From Deferrisomatales bacterium (GTDB lineage: Bacteria; Desulfobacterota; Deferrisomatia; Deferrisomatales; Deferrisomataceae): a DNA stretch of 48,701 bases. Location: assembly GCA_024277875.1 (NCBI GenBank), contig JAJRUI010000025.1, positions 1 to 48,701 of the forward strand, written 5' to 3'. Made by a program: the position numbers and the translations under genes. Positions 8,643 to 17,353 of the stretch are shown here, piece after piece. Position 1 is the stretch's first letter; each line of letters starts with the position of its first letter. Below the pieces are notes generated by a model. That model was not told where the DNA came from and did no database searches. It worked only from the letters and a program-made list of their open reading frames with translations.

Positions 8643-11600
8643 GACAGCTCCTTTTTCGAGGGCTGGATCGCGCCCTGGGGGCACACCTGGATGCACAGGC
8701 CGCACGCGATGCACACCCGGTCGTCCACATGGACCCGGCCGTCCGCGTCCGGGACCAGGGCCGGACACTCGAACCAGGTGGTGCAGTAGCCGCATCCCAC
8801 GCAAGTGCCCGTGGCCGGCATCGCGATCGCGCCCCGCGGGCACTCCACCTCGCACAGCCGGCACAGGGTGCACTTGGCCGGGTCCACCCGGTATCCGGCC
8901 TCGGTGCGTTCGATCGCGCCCTCAGGACAGACGTGCAGGCAGATGTCGCACCGGGTGCACACCCCGCAGTGGAAACACCGGGTACCGGCCTCGCGGACCG
9001 CCCGACCCGGCGGCAGGCCCTGGTCCACCTCGTCGAAACTCCAGATCGCCTCGTCCGGGGGCAGGCGGCGGATGTCGGCCGGGGCCTCGGCCGGGAACCG
9101 GTGGAGCCGGATCTCCCCGAGCTCGGGCACGTCCGGAGCCCGACCGTCCCGGGGCGGGTCGTCCAGGGGTTCGCCGGCCAGGTCCGCGAGGATCGCGGCG
9201 GCCGCCCTGCGGCCCGCGGCCACTGCCGCGGCTACGGTGCCCGCGCCGCCTGCCGCGGCGTCCCCGGCCATGTACACCCGGCGGCTGCGGGTGCGGCCCC
9301 ACGGGTCGACCGGGCCGCCGCCGTCACCCGTCCCCACGACGGGAACGTCCGGCTCGGCGCCCACCGCGCAGATCACGGTGTCCACCTCGACCCAGAACTC
9401 GGCGGCCGGTCCCTCGCCGCCCGGGGGCACGGCGAACGCCCCGGTCTCGGCCTGGGACGTGTCCCGGAGCCGCAGCGCGAGCCGGCGCGACCGGCCGGCC
9501 TCCACGGCCTGGGGGGCCACCTGGAACCGGAAGAAGATGCCCTCTGCCCTGGCCGCATCCACCTCGCCTGGGATCGCCCGGAGCCGGTCCGCGTCCCGGC
9601 GGTAGTACACGGTGACCTCCGCTCCCAGCCGGCGGGCGGTCCGGGCCGCGTCGATCGCCGTGTTCCCGCCGCCGATCACGGCCACCCGCCGGCCCGGGTC
9701 CACGGCTTCCCCCTCTCGCACCCGGCGGAGGAACCCGAGACCGGGCCACACCCTGTCCCGATCGAACCCGGGCGCGTCCACGGTGCGCTCGCGCCATGCG
9801 CCCGTGGCCACGAGCACCGCGTCGAACCGGTCCAGGTCGGAGAAGGGCACGTCCTCGCCCACCCGGGCGCCGGTGTGGATCTGGACGCCCAGGCCGGTGA
9901 CCCGGGCGACCTCCCGGTCGAGAACGTCGGCCGGGAGCCGATACTCGGGGATCGCCCACCGCAGCAGGCCTCCCGGCTCGGGCCGGGCCTCGAACACCTC
10001 CACCCGGTGACCGCCCCGGGCCAGGTGGTACGCTGCGGTCAGGCCGGCCGGCCCGGCGCCCACCACGGCCACCTTCCGGCTACCGGCGTCCGGGTCCGGG
10101 GCGGGAGCCGGCTCCGGCGCCCGGTCCCCGGCGGCCCGCTCCACCGCGTGGACCGCCACCGCGCCGTCCAGCCCGCTCCGGTTGCACGCGGTCTCGCACG
10201 GGTGCGGGCACACCCGCCCCAGGGTGGCGGGAAACGGGTGCGCCTCCAGCAGGACGCGGGCCGCCTCGTCCCACTGGCCGTCGCCGGCCAGGGCCAGCAT
10301 CCGCTCCACGTCGCTGCCGGCCGGGCATGCGTCCCGGCACGGGCTCACCCGGTCCCGGTGCTCGGGCAGCCACGCCGGATCCCAGCTCCCGGCGGTCAGG
10401 CGGGGCGCAGGGCCGTGGCGCACCTCCACCGGCGTGGGGACCCGGTCGGGGCCCAGCCCCTTGATCCGGGTGACGCACGGGTACCGGGTGATGATCACCG
10501 CCACCCCGCCGTCGGGCGCCCGGGCGTGGTCGGCCGCATCGAACAGGACCTTCTGGAACGCGGCCACGTCGTGGGGGTCCACGTCGGCCACCACGTACTC
10601 CACCCCGCACCCGCGCACCAGCCCTTCCAGGTCCACGGCCCGGCCGGGATGGCCGTCGGCCGTGACACCGAACTCGGGGGTGGGCTGCATGCCGGTCATG
10701 CCCGTGACCTCGTTGTCGAGGATCAGCAGCACGAACCGGGCGCCGTTGTACACGGCGTTCTCCAGGGACGCGGCGCCGGAGTGGTAGAACGTGCTGTCGC
10801 CGATGGTGGCCAGGATCGGCGGTGGCTCGCCGTCCTGGGCGTGGGCGTGGTAGAACCCGGCCGCCATCGAGATCGACGCGCCCATGTCGTGCACGGTGTC
10901 CACCGAGCCCAGGTTCAGGCCCAGGGTGTAGCACCCGATGTCCCCGGGGAACAGCCCGTCCGGGAACGCCCGCCGGAGGCCGTAGAACGTGGCCCGGTGG
11001 CCGCAGCCCGGGCACAGGGTGGGGCGCCGCAGGGGCAGGCCCAGTCCGTCGGACGCCTGGCGGAGTCCGCCGTCGGGCAGGGGGGCGGGCTCGAGGCCCG
11101 CCTCCCGGGCGGCCCCGGCCACCAGGGCCCGCACCCGTTCCGGGCCCAGTTCGCCGGCCGTGGGCACGTGGCCGCTCATGCGACCCCACACCGGAGCCAC
11201 GGATCGGAGCTGGAGTTCCACGGCCGCGTCGGGCTCCTCCAGCACAAGCAACCGGTCGCACCGCTCGGCCAGGGCGTCCACCAGGGGGGCGGGCAGCGGG
11301 TGGGGAGTGACCAGCTTGAGCACGGCCACCTGGTCGGCCAGGCCCAGGGGGCCGAGCGCCTCGGCCAGGTACGCGTAGCTCACGCCGCACGCCACGATGC
11401 CCAGGGCGTGGCGGTCCGCCGGCAGGAGGAGCTGGTTCTCCGGCCACTCGGCGAACTCCCGGCCGATGGCCTCGAGCTTCTCGTTGAGCTTTTTGTGCAG
11501 TTCCAGCCGTGCTCGCGGGGTGGCCGCCCACCGCCGGGGGTTCTTCTCGAACCGGGCCGTCCTGCGGCCCGCCCGCACCGGTCCGCAGCTCACCGACTGG

Positions 11601-12124
11601 CGGGCGTGGCAGATCCGCAGGGTGGGTCGCAGGATCACGGGCACCTGGTAGCGTTCGGACAGGTCGAACGCCCGGGCACACAGGTCCTTGGCCTCCTCCG
11701 GGGTGGTGGGGTCGAGCACGGGCAGCTTGGCGAACCGGGCGAACAGCCGGGTGTCCTGTTCGGTCTGGGAGCTGTGGGGTCCGGGGTCGTCGGCCACGAC
11801 CAGCACCAGACCTCCGACCACCCCGATGTACGCCGCGGACAGGGCCGGGTCGGCCGCCACGTTGAGCCCCACCTGCTTCATGGCCACCGCGGTGCGCTTG
11901 CCCGAGTACGCCGCGGCCAGGGCGGTCTCCAGGGCGACCTTTTCGTTGGTGGACCATTCGGTGTACAGGTCCAGGCCCAGCTCCTCCTTGAACCGCACGA
12001 GCCCGGGAAGGATCTCGGAACTCGGCGTTCCGGGGTACGACGTGGCGAACTGGCAGCCCGCCTCGGCCAGACCCCGGGCGATGGCCTCGTTGCCCAACAG
12101 CACCCGCTGCTCCGCCCTGTGCAT
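8639..12124 (-). CDS. iorA: IorA fused to GltD-like NAD(P)H/FAD oxidoreductase and ferredoxin domains
   Basis: 1161 residues from ATG 12124 (GAGGAGT upstream); ordinary IorA has about 600. Order: IorA pyrimidine/TPP part (about 1-580) with YPGTPSSEI, the CPGCGH cluster motif, GDIGCYTLG and the TPP/Mg motif GDSTFYHSG; then a GltD-type module starting with the Fe-S adapter CRDACPAGS (near 595), a FAD Rossmann motif VVGAGPAGLTAAYHLA (near 688) and an NAD(P)H motif VIGGGNTAIDAARTARRLG (near 811); then a C-terminal polyferredoxin (from about 1045) with four CxxCxxC...CP-type groups. The usual IorA ferredoxin tail is kept but the flavoprotein is inserted before it. The fusion could pass electrons from ketoacid oxidation directly to NAD(P)+, or take part in bifurcation. 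It is a single uninterrupted frame. Confidence 0.9.
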   Translation of the reverse strand: MHRAEQRVLLGNEAIARGLAEAGCQFATSYPGTPSSEILPGLVRFKEELGLDLYTEWSTNEKVALETALAAAYSGKRTAVAMKQVGLNVAADPALSAAYIGVVGGLVLVVADDPGPHSSQTEQDTRLFARFAKLPVLDPTTPEEAKDLCARAFDLSERYQVPVILRPTLRICHARQSVSCGPVRAGRRTARFEKNPRRWAATPRARLELHKKLNEKLEAIGREFAEWPENQLLLPADRHALGIVACGVSYAYLAEALGPLGLADQVAVLKLVTPHPLPAPLVDALAERCDRLLVLEEPDAAVELQLRSVAPVWGRMSGHVPTAGELGPERVRALVAGAAREAGLEPAPLPDGGLRQASDGLGLPLRRPTLCPGCGHRATFYGLRRAFPDGLFPGDIGCYTLGLNLGSVDTVHDMGASISMAAGFYHAHAQDGEPPPILATIGDSTFYHSGAASLENAVYNGARFVLLILDNEVTGMTGMQPTPEFGVTADGHPGRAVDLEGLVRGCGVEYVVADVDPHDVAAFQKVLFDAADHARAPDGGVAVIITRYPCVTRIKGLGPDRVPTPVEVRHGPAPRLTAGSWDPAWLPEHRDRVSPCRDACPAGSDVERMLALAGDGQWDEAARVLLEAHPFPATLGRVCPHPCETACNRSGLDGAVAVHAVERAAGDRAPEPAPAPDPDAGSRKVAVVGAGPAGLTAAYHLARGGHRVEVFEARPEPGGLLRWAIPEYRLPADVLDREVARVTGLGVQIHTGARVGEDVPFSDLDRFDAVLVATGAWRERTVDAPGFDRDRVWPGLGFLRRVREGEAVDPGRRVAVIGGGNTAIDAARTARRLGAEVTVYYRRDADRLRAIPGEVDAARAEGIFFRFQVAPQAVEAGRSRRLALRLRDTSQAETGAFAVPPGGEGPAAEFWVEVDTVICAVGAEPDVPVVGTGDGGGPVDPWGRTRSRRVYMAGDAAAGGAGTVAAAVAAGRRAAAAILADLAGEPLDDPPRDGRAPDVPELGEIRLHRFPAEAPADIRRLPPDEAIWSFDEVDQGLPPGRAVREAGTRCFHCGVCTRCDICLHVCPEGAIERTEAGYRVDPAKCTLCRLCEVECPRGAIAMPATGTCVGCGYCTTWFECPALVPDADGRVHVDDRVCIACGLCIQVCPQGAIQPSKKELS

Positions 12125-12166
12125 GGTGTGGGACTCCTCGCGCTGAAAAGGGGAAAAGGGGAAAAG

Positions 12167-12195
12167 GGGGCGGAGCGCTGCCAGCGCTCCGCCCC
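12167..12195 (-). terminator. strong hairpin between trpB2 and iorA
   Basis: A perfect 13-bp GC stem (12167-12179 with 12183-12195) and 3-nt loop, starting 7 bp after the trpB2 stop. On the minus strand it is followed by repeated CCCCTTTT tracts rather than a pure U-run. It may partly terminate or stabilise the 3' end, reducing iorAB expression relative to trpB2. Confidence 0.55.
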
Positions 12196-12202
12196 GCAAG
12201 GC

Positions 12203-13564
12203 TCACGCTGCGGGCAGGTCCCGGATCGCGGACCACGCCTTGTCGAGTTCCTCCTGGGGAAGCTCGTATTCCTCGAGCTTCTTGGAGAAGTACGCGTCGT
12301 AGGCGGACATGTCGAAGTTGCCGTGGCCCGACAGGAGGAACAGGATCGTCTTCTCCTTGCCCTCCTCCTTGGCCTTGAGCGCCTCGTTGATCGCGCCGCG
12401 GATCGCGTGGCTGGACTCGGGCGCGGGCACGATGCCCTCGGAACGTGCGAACAGCACGGCCGCGTCGAAGCACTCCACCTGGTGGAACGCCTCGGCTCGC
12501 ATCAGGTCGTCCTTCAGGAGCTGGCTCACCAGGGGCGCCATGCCGTGGTAGCGGAGCCCGCCGGCGTGGATGCCGGCCGGAACGAACGTGTGCCCCAGGG
12601 TGTGCATCGGCATCAGGGGGGTCATCCCCACGGTGTCGCCGAAATCGTAGTGGAAGTGCCCCTTGGTCAGGGTGGGGCACGCCGTGGGCTCGCACCCGAT
12701 CACGTCCAGGTCCCGGCCCGCGATCTTGTCGCGCAGGAACGGGAACGTGAGGCCCGCGAAGTTGCTGCCCCCGCCGCAGCACCCGATCACCACGTCCGGG
12801 TAGTCTCCGGCCAGCTCCATCTGCTTCTGGGCCTCCTGGCCCACCACGGTCTGGTGCAGGAGCACGTGGTTGAGCACCGAGCCCAGGGAGTACTTGGTGT
12901 CCTCCCGGCTGGCCGCGTCCTCCACCGCCTCGGAGATCGCGATGCCCAGGGAGCCCGTGCTGTCCGGGTCCTCGGCCAGGATCTTGCGGCCGGCCTCGGT
13001 CTCGTTGGACGGGCTCGGGATGACGCTGGCGCCCCAGGTCTGCATCAGGCTGCGGCGGTAGGGCTTCTGCTCGTACGAGATCTTGACCATGTACACCTTG
13101 GCCTCGAGCCCGAAGAACTGGCACGCCAGGGCCAGGGCGCTGCCCCACTGGCCCGCGCCGGTCTCGGTGGCGATCCGCTTCACCCCTTCCTTCTTGTTGT
13201 AGTACGCCTGGGCCACGCTCGTGTTGGGCTTGTGGCTGCCCGCCGGGCTGGTGCCCTCGTACTTGTAGTAGATCTTGGCCGGGGTGCCGAGGGCCTGCTC
13301 CAGGCGGTGGGCCCGGAACAGGGGGGTGGGCCGCCACAGGGCGAGGATGTCGAGCACCTCCGGCGGGATGTCGATCCACCGCTGGGTGCTCACCTCCTGC
13401 TCGATCAGGGACATCGGGAACAGGGGCGCCAGGTCCTGGGGCCCGATCGGTTCCTTCGTGCCCGGGTTGAGCGGTGGTTTCATCGGGTTGGGCATGTCGG
13501 CGGCGATGTTGTACCACTGGCGGGGGATGTCCTTCTCTGTGAGCAGATACCGGGTCTGGGCCAT
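12203..13564 (-). CDS. trpB: TrpB2-type tryptophan synthase beta-like PLP enzyme
   Basis: 453 residues from ATG 13564, with AAAGGAGG 7 bp upstream. The PLP lysine is in [18 protein letters not shown] and the phosphate-binding GGGSNFAG loop are intact. The long N-terminus ([16 protein letters not shown]... preceded by about 80 residues) and TETGAGQWG are features of TrpB2, the form that acts without TrpA on free indole plus serine. No trpA is in the window. Proximity to iorAB and to genes of an indoleacetate-type route suggests that it handles free indole, channelling it to tryptophan and then, through an aminotransferase not seen here, to indolepyruvate. That use is inference; salvage biosynthesis is the alternative. 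Confidence 0.92.
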   Translation of the reverse strand: MAQTRYLLTEKDIPRQWYNIAADMPNPMKPPLNPGTKEPIGPQDLAPLFPMSLIEQEVSTQRWIDIPPEVLDILALWRPTPLFRAHRLEQALGTPAKIYYKYEGTSPAGSHKPNTSVAQAYYNKKEGVKRIATETGAGQWGSALALACQFFGLEAKVYMVKISYEQKPYRRSLMQTWGASVIPSPSNETEAGRKILAEDPDSTGSLGIAISEAVEDAASREDTKYSLGSVLNHVLLHQTVVGQEAQKQMELAGDYPDVVIGCCGGGSNFAGLTFPFLRDKIAGRDLDVIGCEPTACPTLTKGHFHYDFGDTVGMTPLMPMHTLGHTFVPAGIHAGGLRYHGMAPLVSQLLKDDLMRAEAFHQVECFDAAVLFARSEGIVPAPESSHAIRGAINEALKAKEEGKEKTILFLLSGHGNFDMSAYDAYFSKKLEEYELPQEELDKAWSAIRDLPAA

Positions 13565-13660
13565 CGCCAACCTCCTTTTTCTGGCGGGGAGACAAAGGGT
13601 TTTCCGGGCTGCCGGCGGCCTGGTCCCCGCGAACGGGCCGCCCCCGGGTTCAGGAACGGT

Positions 13661-14809
13661 TCACCGCCTGGCCCGCGTCACCTGCCGGGCGAACCGGGCG
13701 AAGCTCTCCACGTTGTGGGCGGGGTAGAACCCGTCCAGGTACGGCAGGGCGGCTGCCATGCCCCGGCACAGGGGCCGGTAGTCCGGGTCTCCCTTGAGGG
13801 GGTTGAGCCAGTACACCCGGGCCGCAGCCGAGCGGAGCCGGATCACCTCGCGCCGGAGAACGGCCGGGTCGCCCCGGTCCCACCCGTCGCTGAAGATCAC
13901 CACCACCGCGCCGCGCAGCCGGCCCCGGCGTTCCTGCCACCGGTTGAAGCTGGCCAGGCACTCGCCGATCCGGGTGCCCCCGGACCAGCCGCTCGTCTGT
14001 TCCATCACCCGTTCCACGGCCCGGACGGCGTCCCGCTCCCTGAGGAACTCGGTGAGGTGGAACAGCCGGGTCGAGAACGCGTACACGTCGGCGTCGGGGT
14101 CGTGGCGGCCCAGGGCGTGGGCCAGGAGCAGGAAGAACCGGTTGTACGGGTTCATGGAGCCGGACACGTCCCCCAGCAGCGCGATCCGGCGGCGGGTGAT
14201 CTTCTTCTCCCGGTGCACCAGGCGCAGGATCTCGCCGCCGTACCGGGCGTTCTCGCGCAGCAGGCGGCGCATCGCGAGCCTCCGGCCGTGAAGGGTGGGC
14301 CGGTGCCGGCGGCCGGGCCGGGTGGTGAGGCGGGCCAGGAGCGCCAGGAGGATCTCCCGGAGGCGGGCGTCCTCGTCCGGTGCCAGGTCCCTGAGGTCGC
14401 GGCGGACCAGGATCTCGTCGCGGGTCGTTCCACCGGCCGCGTCGACCCCGGGCGGGCCTGCAGCGCCGCCCGGGGTCGGCGGCGTGGGCGCCGGGGCGTA
14501 CACCGGTACGGCGCCCAGGCGCGCGGTCTCCCGGGGGGGCAACCGGTCCACCCCCTCGTCCCAGAACAGGTGGTACAGCCGGTCGAACGCGTCGAACCGC
14601 TCCCGGTCGGCCACCAGGTTGGCCCGGAGCGCCCAGTACATCCGCTCCCGGTCGTCCACCCCCACGGCGTCCACGGCCCGGCACGCGTCCACCACGGCCC
14701 GAGGATGGGGCCGCAGCCCGGCTTCCTTGAGCAGCCGGGAGAACGCCACAATCTGTCCGGCCATGCCGGCGGGGGGCGTCGTGGAGGGGATCTGGGGTCG
14801 GGTGGGCAT
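13661..14809 (-). CDS. CoxE-family VWA-domain maturation protein
   Basis: 382 residues from ATG 14809; an internal ATG at 14764 is less likely because it has no ribosome site. The C-terminal half is a von Willebrand A domain with the MIDAS motif in LLGDVSGSM and later SGGTRIG and FSDGWDRGD. The N-terminal half is basic and Pro-rich. CoxE proteins work with the AAA+ ATPase CoxD in maturing molybdenum hydroxylases of the CO-dehydrogenase/xanthine-dehydrogenase family. It is the last gene of the operon that starts at 21133, whose MoxR ATPase (16005-16913) is its likely partner. Confidence 0.88.
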   Translation of the reverse strand: MPTRPQIPSTTPPAGMAGQIVAFSRLLKEAGLRPHPRAVVDACRAVDAVGVDDRERMYWALRANLVADRERFDAFDRLYHLFWDEGVDRLPPRETARLGAVPVYAPAPTPPTPGGAAGPPGVDAAGGTTRDEILVRRDLRDLAPDEDARLREILLALLARLTTRPGRRHRPTLHGRRLAMRRLLRENARYGGEILRLVHREKKITRRRIALLGDVSGSMNPYNRFFLLLAHALGRHDPDADVYAFSTRLFHLTEFLRERDAVRAVERVMEQTSGWSGGTRIGECLASFNRWQERRGRLRGAVVVIFSDGWDRGDPAVLRREVIRLRSAAARVYWLNPLKGDPDYRPLCRGMAAALPYLDGFYPAHNVESFARFARQVTRARR

Positions 14810-14923
14810 CGGCCTGTCAGTCGTCCTGTCGCATCTTCCCTCTCCTCCCAAGGCTCCCGATGGAAAACCGGTGGGGCGGCCCCAGGGGGGCTGCACCCGT
14901 CACGCCGGTCGGCTGGCGACCGT

Positions 14924-15241
14924 TCAAAACGGCTCCACGAAGATCTTCATCCGGCCGCCGCACACGTCTCCCCCCCGGGTGCCCAGGTCGTCGGTGAGGT
15001 CCACCTCGACCAGCTCCGGGGTACGGGTGGCGACGAGGCTGCGCAGGGCCGCGCTCTTGACCTGGCGCTCTCCGCAGCCGCCCCCCACCGACCCGAACAG
15101 CCGCCCGTCTGCGCACACGAGCATCTTGGCGCCCACCGTGCGGGGGGTGGAGCCGTGGGCCTCCACGATCGTGGCCAGGCACACCCCCACGCCGGTCCGG
15201 CGCAGCTCCCGCAGTTTGACCAGCACGTCCCGGTCGGTCAC
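14924..15241 (-). CDS. stand-alone XdhC/CoxI N-terminal domain protein
   Basis: 105 residues from GTG 15241 (GTGA overlap with the upstream gene). It consists only of the XdhC_CoxI domain, with ATIVEAHGSTPRTVGAKM and the GSVGGGCGE motif whose Cys is conserved in XdhC. It ends RGGDVCGGRMKIFVEPF. The C-terminal Rossmann half usual in XdhC is absent, but the neighbouring 257-aa protein provides one, so the pair may act as a split XdhC delivering sulfurated Moco to the hydroxylase. Confidence 0.88.
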   Translation of the reverse strand: MTDRDVLVKLRELRRTGVGVCLATIVEAHGSTPRTVGAKMLVCADGRLFGSVGGGCGERQVKSAALRSLVATRTPELVEVDLTDDLGTRGGDVCGGRMKIFVEPF

Positions 15242-16011
15242 GGGGTCTTCTCCACGGCGGCCCGCAGGGCCCGGGCCTGGGCCGGGCCCTTGCGACGCAC
15301 GCACACCAACTCGGCCACGATGGACAGGGCGATCTCCTCGGGCGACTCGGCGCCGATCGGCAGACCGATCGGGGTGAACACCTGTTCCAGGCGGTCCCGG
15401 GCCGCGCCGGCCCGCTCCAGGGTGTCGAGCACGAACCGCACCCGCCGCCGGCTCCCGATCAGGCCGACGTACGCGGTTTCCCGGGGGAGCACCGCCTCCA
15501 GGCAGTCGGCGTCGTGCTCGTGCCCCCGAGTGATCACCACCGCGTAGGTGACGGGGCCGAACGGCGCCCGCTCCAGGGCGTCCACGAATTCGTCGGCGAT
15601 CACCGCGCAGCCCGGGAACCGGTCGGGGTGGGCGAACTCGGGCCGGTCGTCGATCACCGTGACCGTGAACCCCACGGCCCGGGCGAACCGGGCCAGGGGA
15701 ACCGCGATGTGCCCCGCGCCGCACACCACCAGCTGGGCGCCTTCGGCCAGCACGTCCAGGAACACCCGGATCCCGCTGCCGACGGTCACCGCCTCCCGCC
15801 GGTTCCGGGCCAGGGCGCCGGCTGCCAGCTCCGCCACCTCCCGGTCCAGCCCGGCGTCGCCGACGGAGCCCTCCACGGTGCCGTCCCGGAGGGCCAGGAG
15901 CCGGGCGCCGGGGCGCACGGCCGGGTCGTCCGACGCGATCACGGTGGCCGCGCACACGGCCGTGCCGGCCTGTACCAGCTCCGCCGCCCGGTCCAGGGGG
16001 TCGGTCAGCAC
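15238..16011 (-). CDS. XdhC-family protein with Rossmann C-terminal domain
   Basis: 257 residues from GTG 16011, overlapping the MoxR gene by 7 bp. A reduced XdhC_CoxI domain comes first. Here the GGGC motif of the family reads GSVGDAG, lacking the Cys. A full XdhC C-terminal Rossmann domain follows (VVCGAGHIAVPLARFARAVG, IDDRPEFA, ITRGHEHD, GLIGSRRR). The lost Cys is supplied by the 105-aa neighbour. Role: binding and protecting Moco and handing it to the apo-hydroxylase. Confidence 0.88.
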   Translation of the reverse strand: MLTDPLDRAAELVQAGTAVCAATVIASDDPAVRPGARLLALRDGTVEGSVGDAGLDREVAELAAGALARNRREAVTVGSGIRVFLDVLAEGAQLVVCGAGHIAVPLARFARAVGFTVTVIDDRPEFAHPDRFPGCAVIADEFVDALERAPFGPVTYAVVITRGHEHDADCLEAVLPRETAYVGLIGSRRRVRFVLDTLERAGAARDRLEQVFTPIGLPIGAESPEEIALSIVAELVCVRRKGPAQARALRAAVEKTP

Positions 16012-16913
16012 AGGTTCTCCTTGACCTCGGCCAGGTACGCGCCGCGCCTGTCCGGGTCGCCCCACACTTCGCTGCGAAAAACCTGGATGTCCTGGCGGTT
16101 CTTGAAGATGCACCCCAGGGTCGCCTCCACGGTCTCGGCGTCCAGGGCGTCCCGGTTCAGGGCCAGCAGGGCCGCGGCCCAGTCCAGGGTCTCGGCGATG
16201 CCGGGCCGTTTGAGGAACTCCTCGGTACGGATCCGTTCCATGAACCGGCACACCTGGGCGGCCAGGGCGTCCTCGACCCGGGGCAGGTGGCGCTTGACGA
16301 TCGCGTATTCCTTGTCGAAGTCCGGGTAGTCGATCCAGTGGTACAGGCACCGGCGCTTCAGGGCGTCGTGCACGTCCCGGGTGCGGTTGGACGTGACGAT
16401 CACCAGGGGTTTGACCGCCGCCCGCACCGTGCCCAGTTCGGGGATCGTGATCTGGTACCCGGCCAGGATCTCCAGCAGGAACGCCTCGAACTCCTCGTCG
16501 GCCCGGTCCAGTTCGTCGATCAGGAGCACCGCGGGCCGGGGGCCGGGGTGGCGGATCGCCCGGAGCAGGGGCCGCTCGATCAGGAACTCGTCGCTGAAGA
16601 TCGTGCGGGTCAGGTGCTCCCGATCCGAGCAGGTCTCCTGGAGCTTGATCTCCAGGATCTGGCGCGGGTAGTTCCACTCGTACAGCGCCATGGACGCGTC
16701 CAGCCCCTCGTAGCACTGGAGGCGGATCAGCTCGGTGTCCAGGGCCCGGGCCAGGACCACGGCCAGTTCGGTCTTGCCCACCCCGGGCTCCCCCTCCAAG
16801 AACAGGGGCTTGTGCAGGGCCTGGGCCAGGTACAGGATCGTGGCCACTTCCCGGTCGGCCACGTACCGGTGGCGGGCCAGCACCTCGGTGATCGCCTCGA
16901 TCGACGAGAACAT
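16005..16913 (-). CDS. MoxR/CoxD-type AAA+ ATPase
   Basis: 302 residues. Walker A is GEPGVGKTE, Walker B LLIDELDRADEE, sensor 1 VTSN. The length and the ELIRLQCYEGLD stretch are typical of the MoxR class called CoxD in CO dehydrogenase clusters. CoxD with the VWA protein CoxE remodels the Mo active site of large subunits. The gene sits 9 bp downstream of the VOC gene in the Mo hydroxylase operon, so its client is probably the large subunit at 17350-19635. Confidence 0.92.
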   Translation of the reverse strand: MFSSIEAITEVLARHRYVADREVATILYLAQALHKPLFLEGEPGVGKTELAVVLARALDTELIRLQCYEGLDASMALYEWNYPRQILEIKLQETCSDREHLTRTIFSDEFLIERPLLRAIRHPGPRPAVLLIDELDRADEEFEAFLLEILAGYQITIPELGTVRAAVKPLVIVTSNRTRDVHDALKRRCLYHWIDYPDFDKEYAIVKRHLPRVEDALAAQVCRFMERIRTEEFLKRPGIAETLDWAAALLALNRDALDAETVEATLGCIFKNRQDIQVFRSEVWGDPDRRGAYLAEVKENLC

Positions 16914-16921
16914 CGGGCGGC

Positions 16922-17353
16922 TCAGCCTCCCCCGTCGTAGGAGCCGTCGAACTCACCGTCGATGATCTCGGTGAGCACGCCGTGCAGGTCCTTGGGCGGC
17001 TGGATGAACGCGTACCGGTTGCCCATCAGCTCCCGGGGCTTGCGGTCGATGGTGCGGTACCCCTTGCCGGCCAGTTCTTCGAGGCCGGCGGCCACGTCGT
17101 CCACCTTGTACGAGATCAGGAAGAACCCTTCGCCCCGTTTGTCCAGGAACCGGCCCACCTCGCTGTCCGGGGTGGTGGGCTCCATCAGCTCCAGGGCCAC
17201 GTTGTCCAGGTAGTACCGGGCCACCCGGATGCTCTCGGACGGCGCGGTGTAGTACCCGTCGGGCTCCAGCCCCAGGGCGTCCCGGTACCGCTCCACGGCC
17301 GCGTCCAGGTCGCGGACCACGAAACAGATGTGGTCGATCGCCTTTGCCTTCAT
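16922..17353 (-). CDS. VOC-superfamily protein resembling methylmalonyl-CoA epimerase
   Basis: 143 residues from ATG 17353 (ATGA overlap with the hydroxylase large subunit). The fold and motifs follow methylmalonyl-CoA epimerase: DHICFVVRDLDAAVERYRDALG, VALELMEP, RFLDKRGEG and a final GVLTEIID. Of the four metal ligands of epimerases, the His of DH, the middle Glu and the last Glu are present. The GIHHIAF motif reads GFFLISY (residues 76-82), so one ligand His is replaced by Leu 79. It may be a changed or non-metal epimerase. An epimerase for a substituted malonyl- or succinyl-CoA would fit the B12 mutase encoded at 27630-29739, but this is inference. Confidence 0.75.
   Translation of the reverse strand: MKAKAIDHICFVVRDLDAAVERYRDALGLEPDGYYTAPSESIRVARYYLDNVALELMEPTTPDSEVGRFLDKRGEGFFLISYKVDDVAAGLEELAGKGYRTIDRKPRELMGNRYAFIQPPKDLHGVLTEIIDGEFDGSYDGGG

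Noticed and set aside
8729-15547. A 2,272-codon open frame on the plus strand, opposite iorA, trpB2 and the VWA gene.
   Set aside because: It is a shadow caused by high GC in third positions. The product is low-complexity (Gly, Arg, Pro, His) with no domain, while the minus strand carries recognised families with proper overlaps and ribosome sites.
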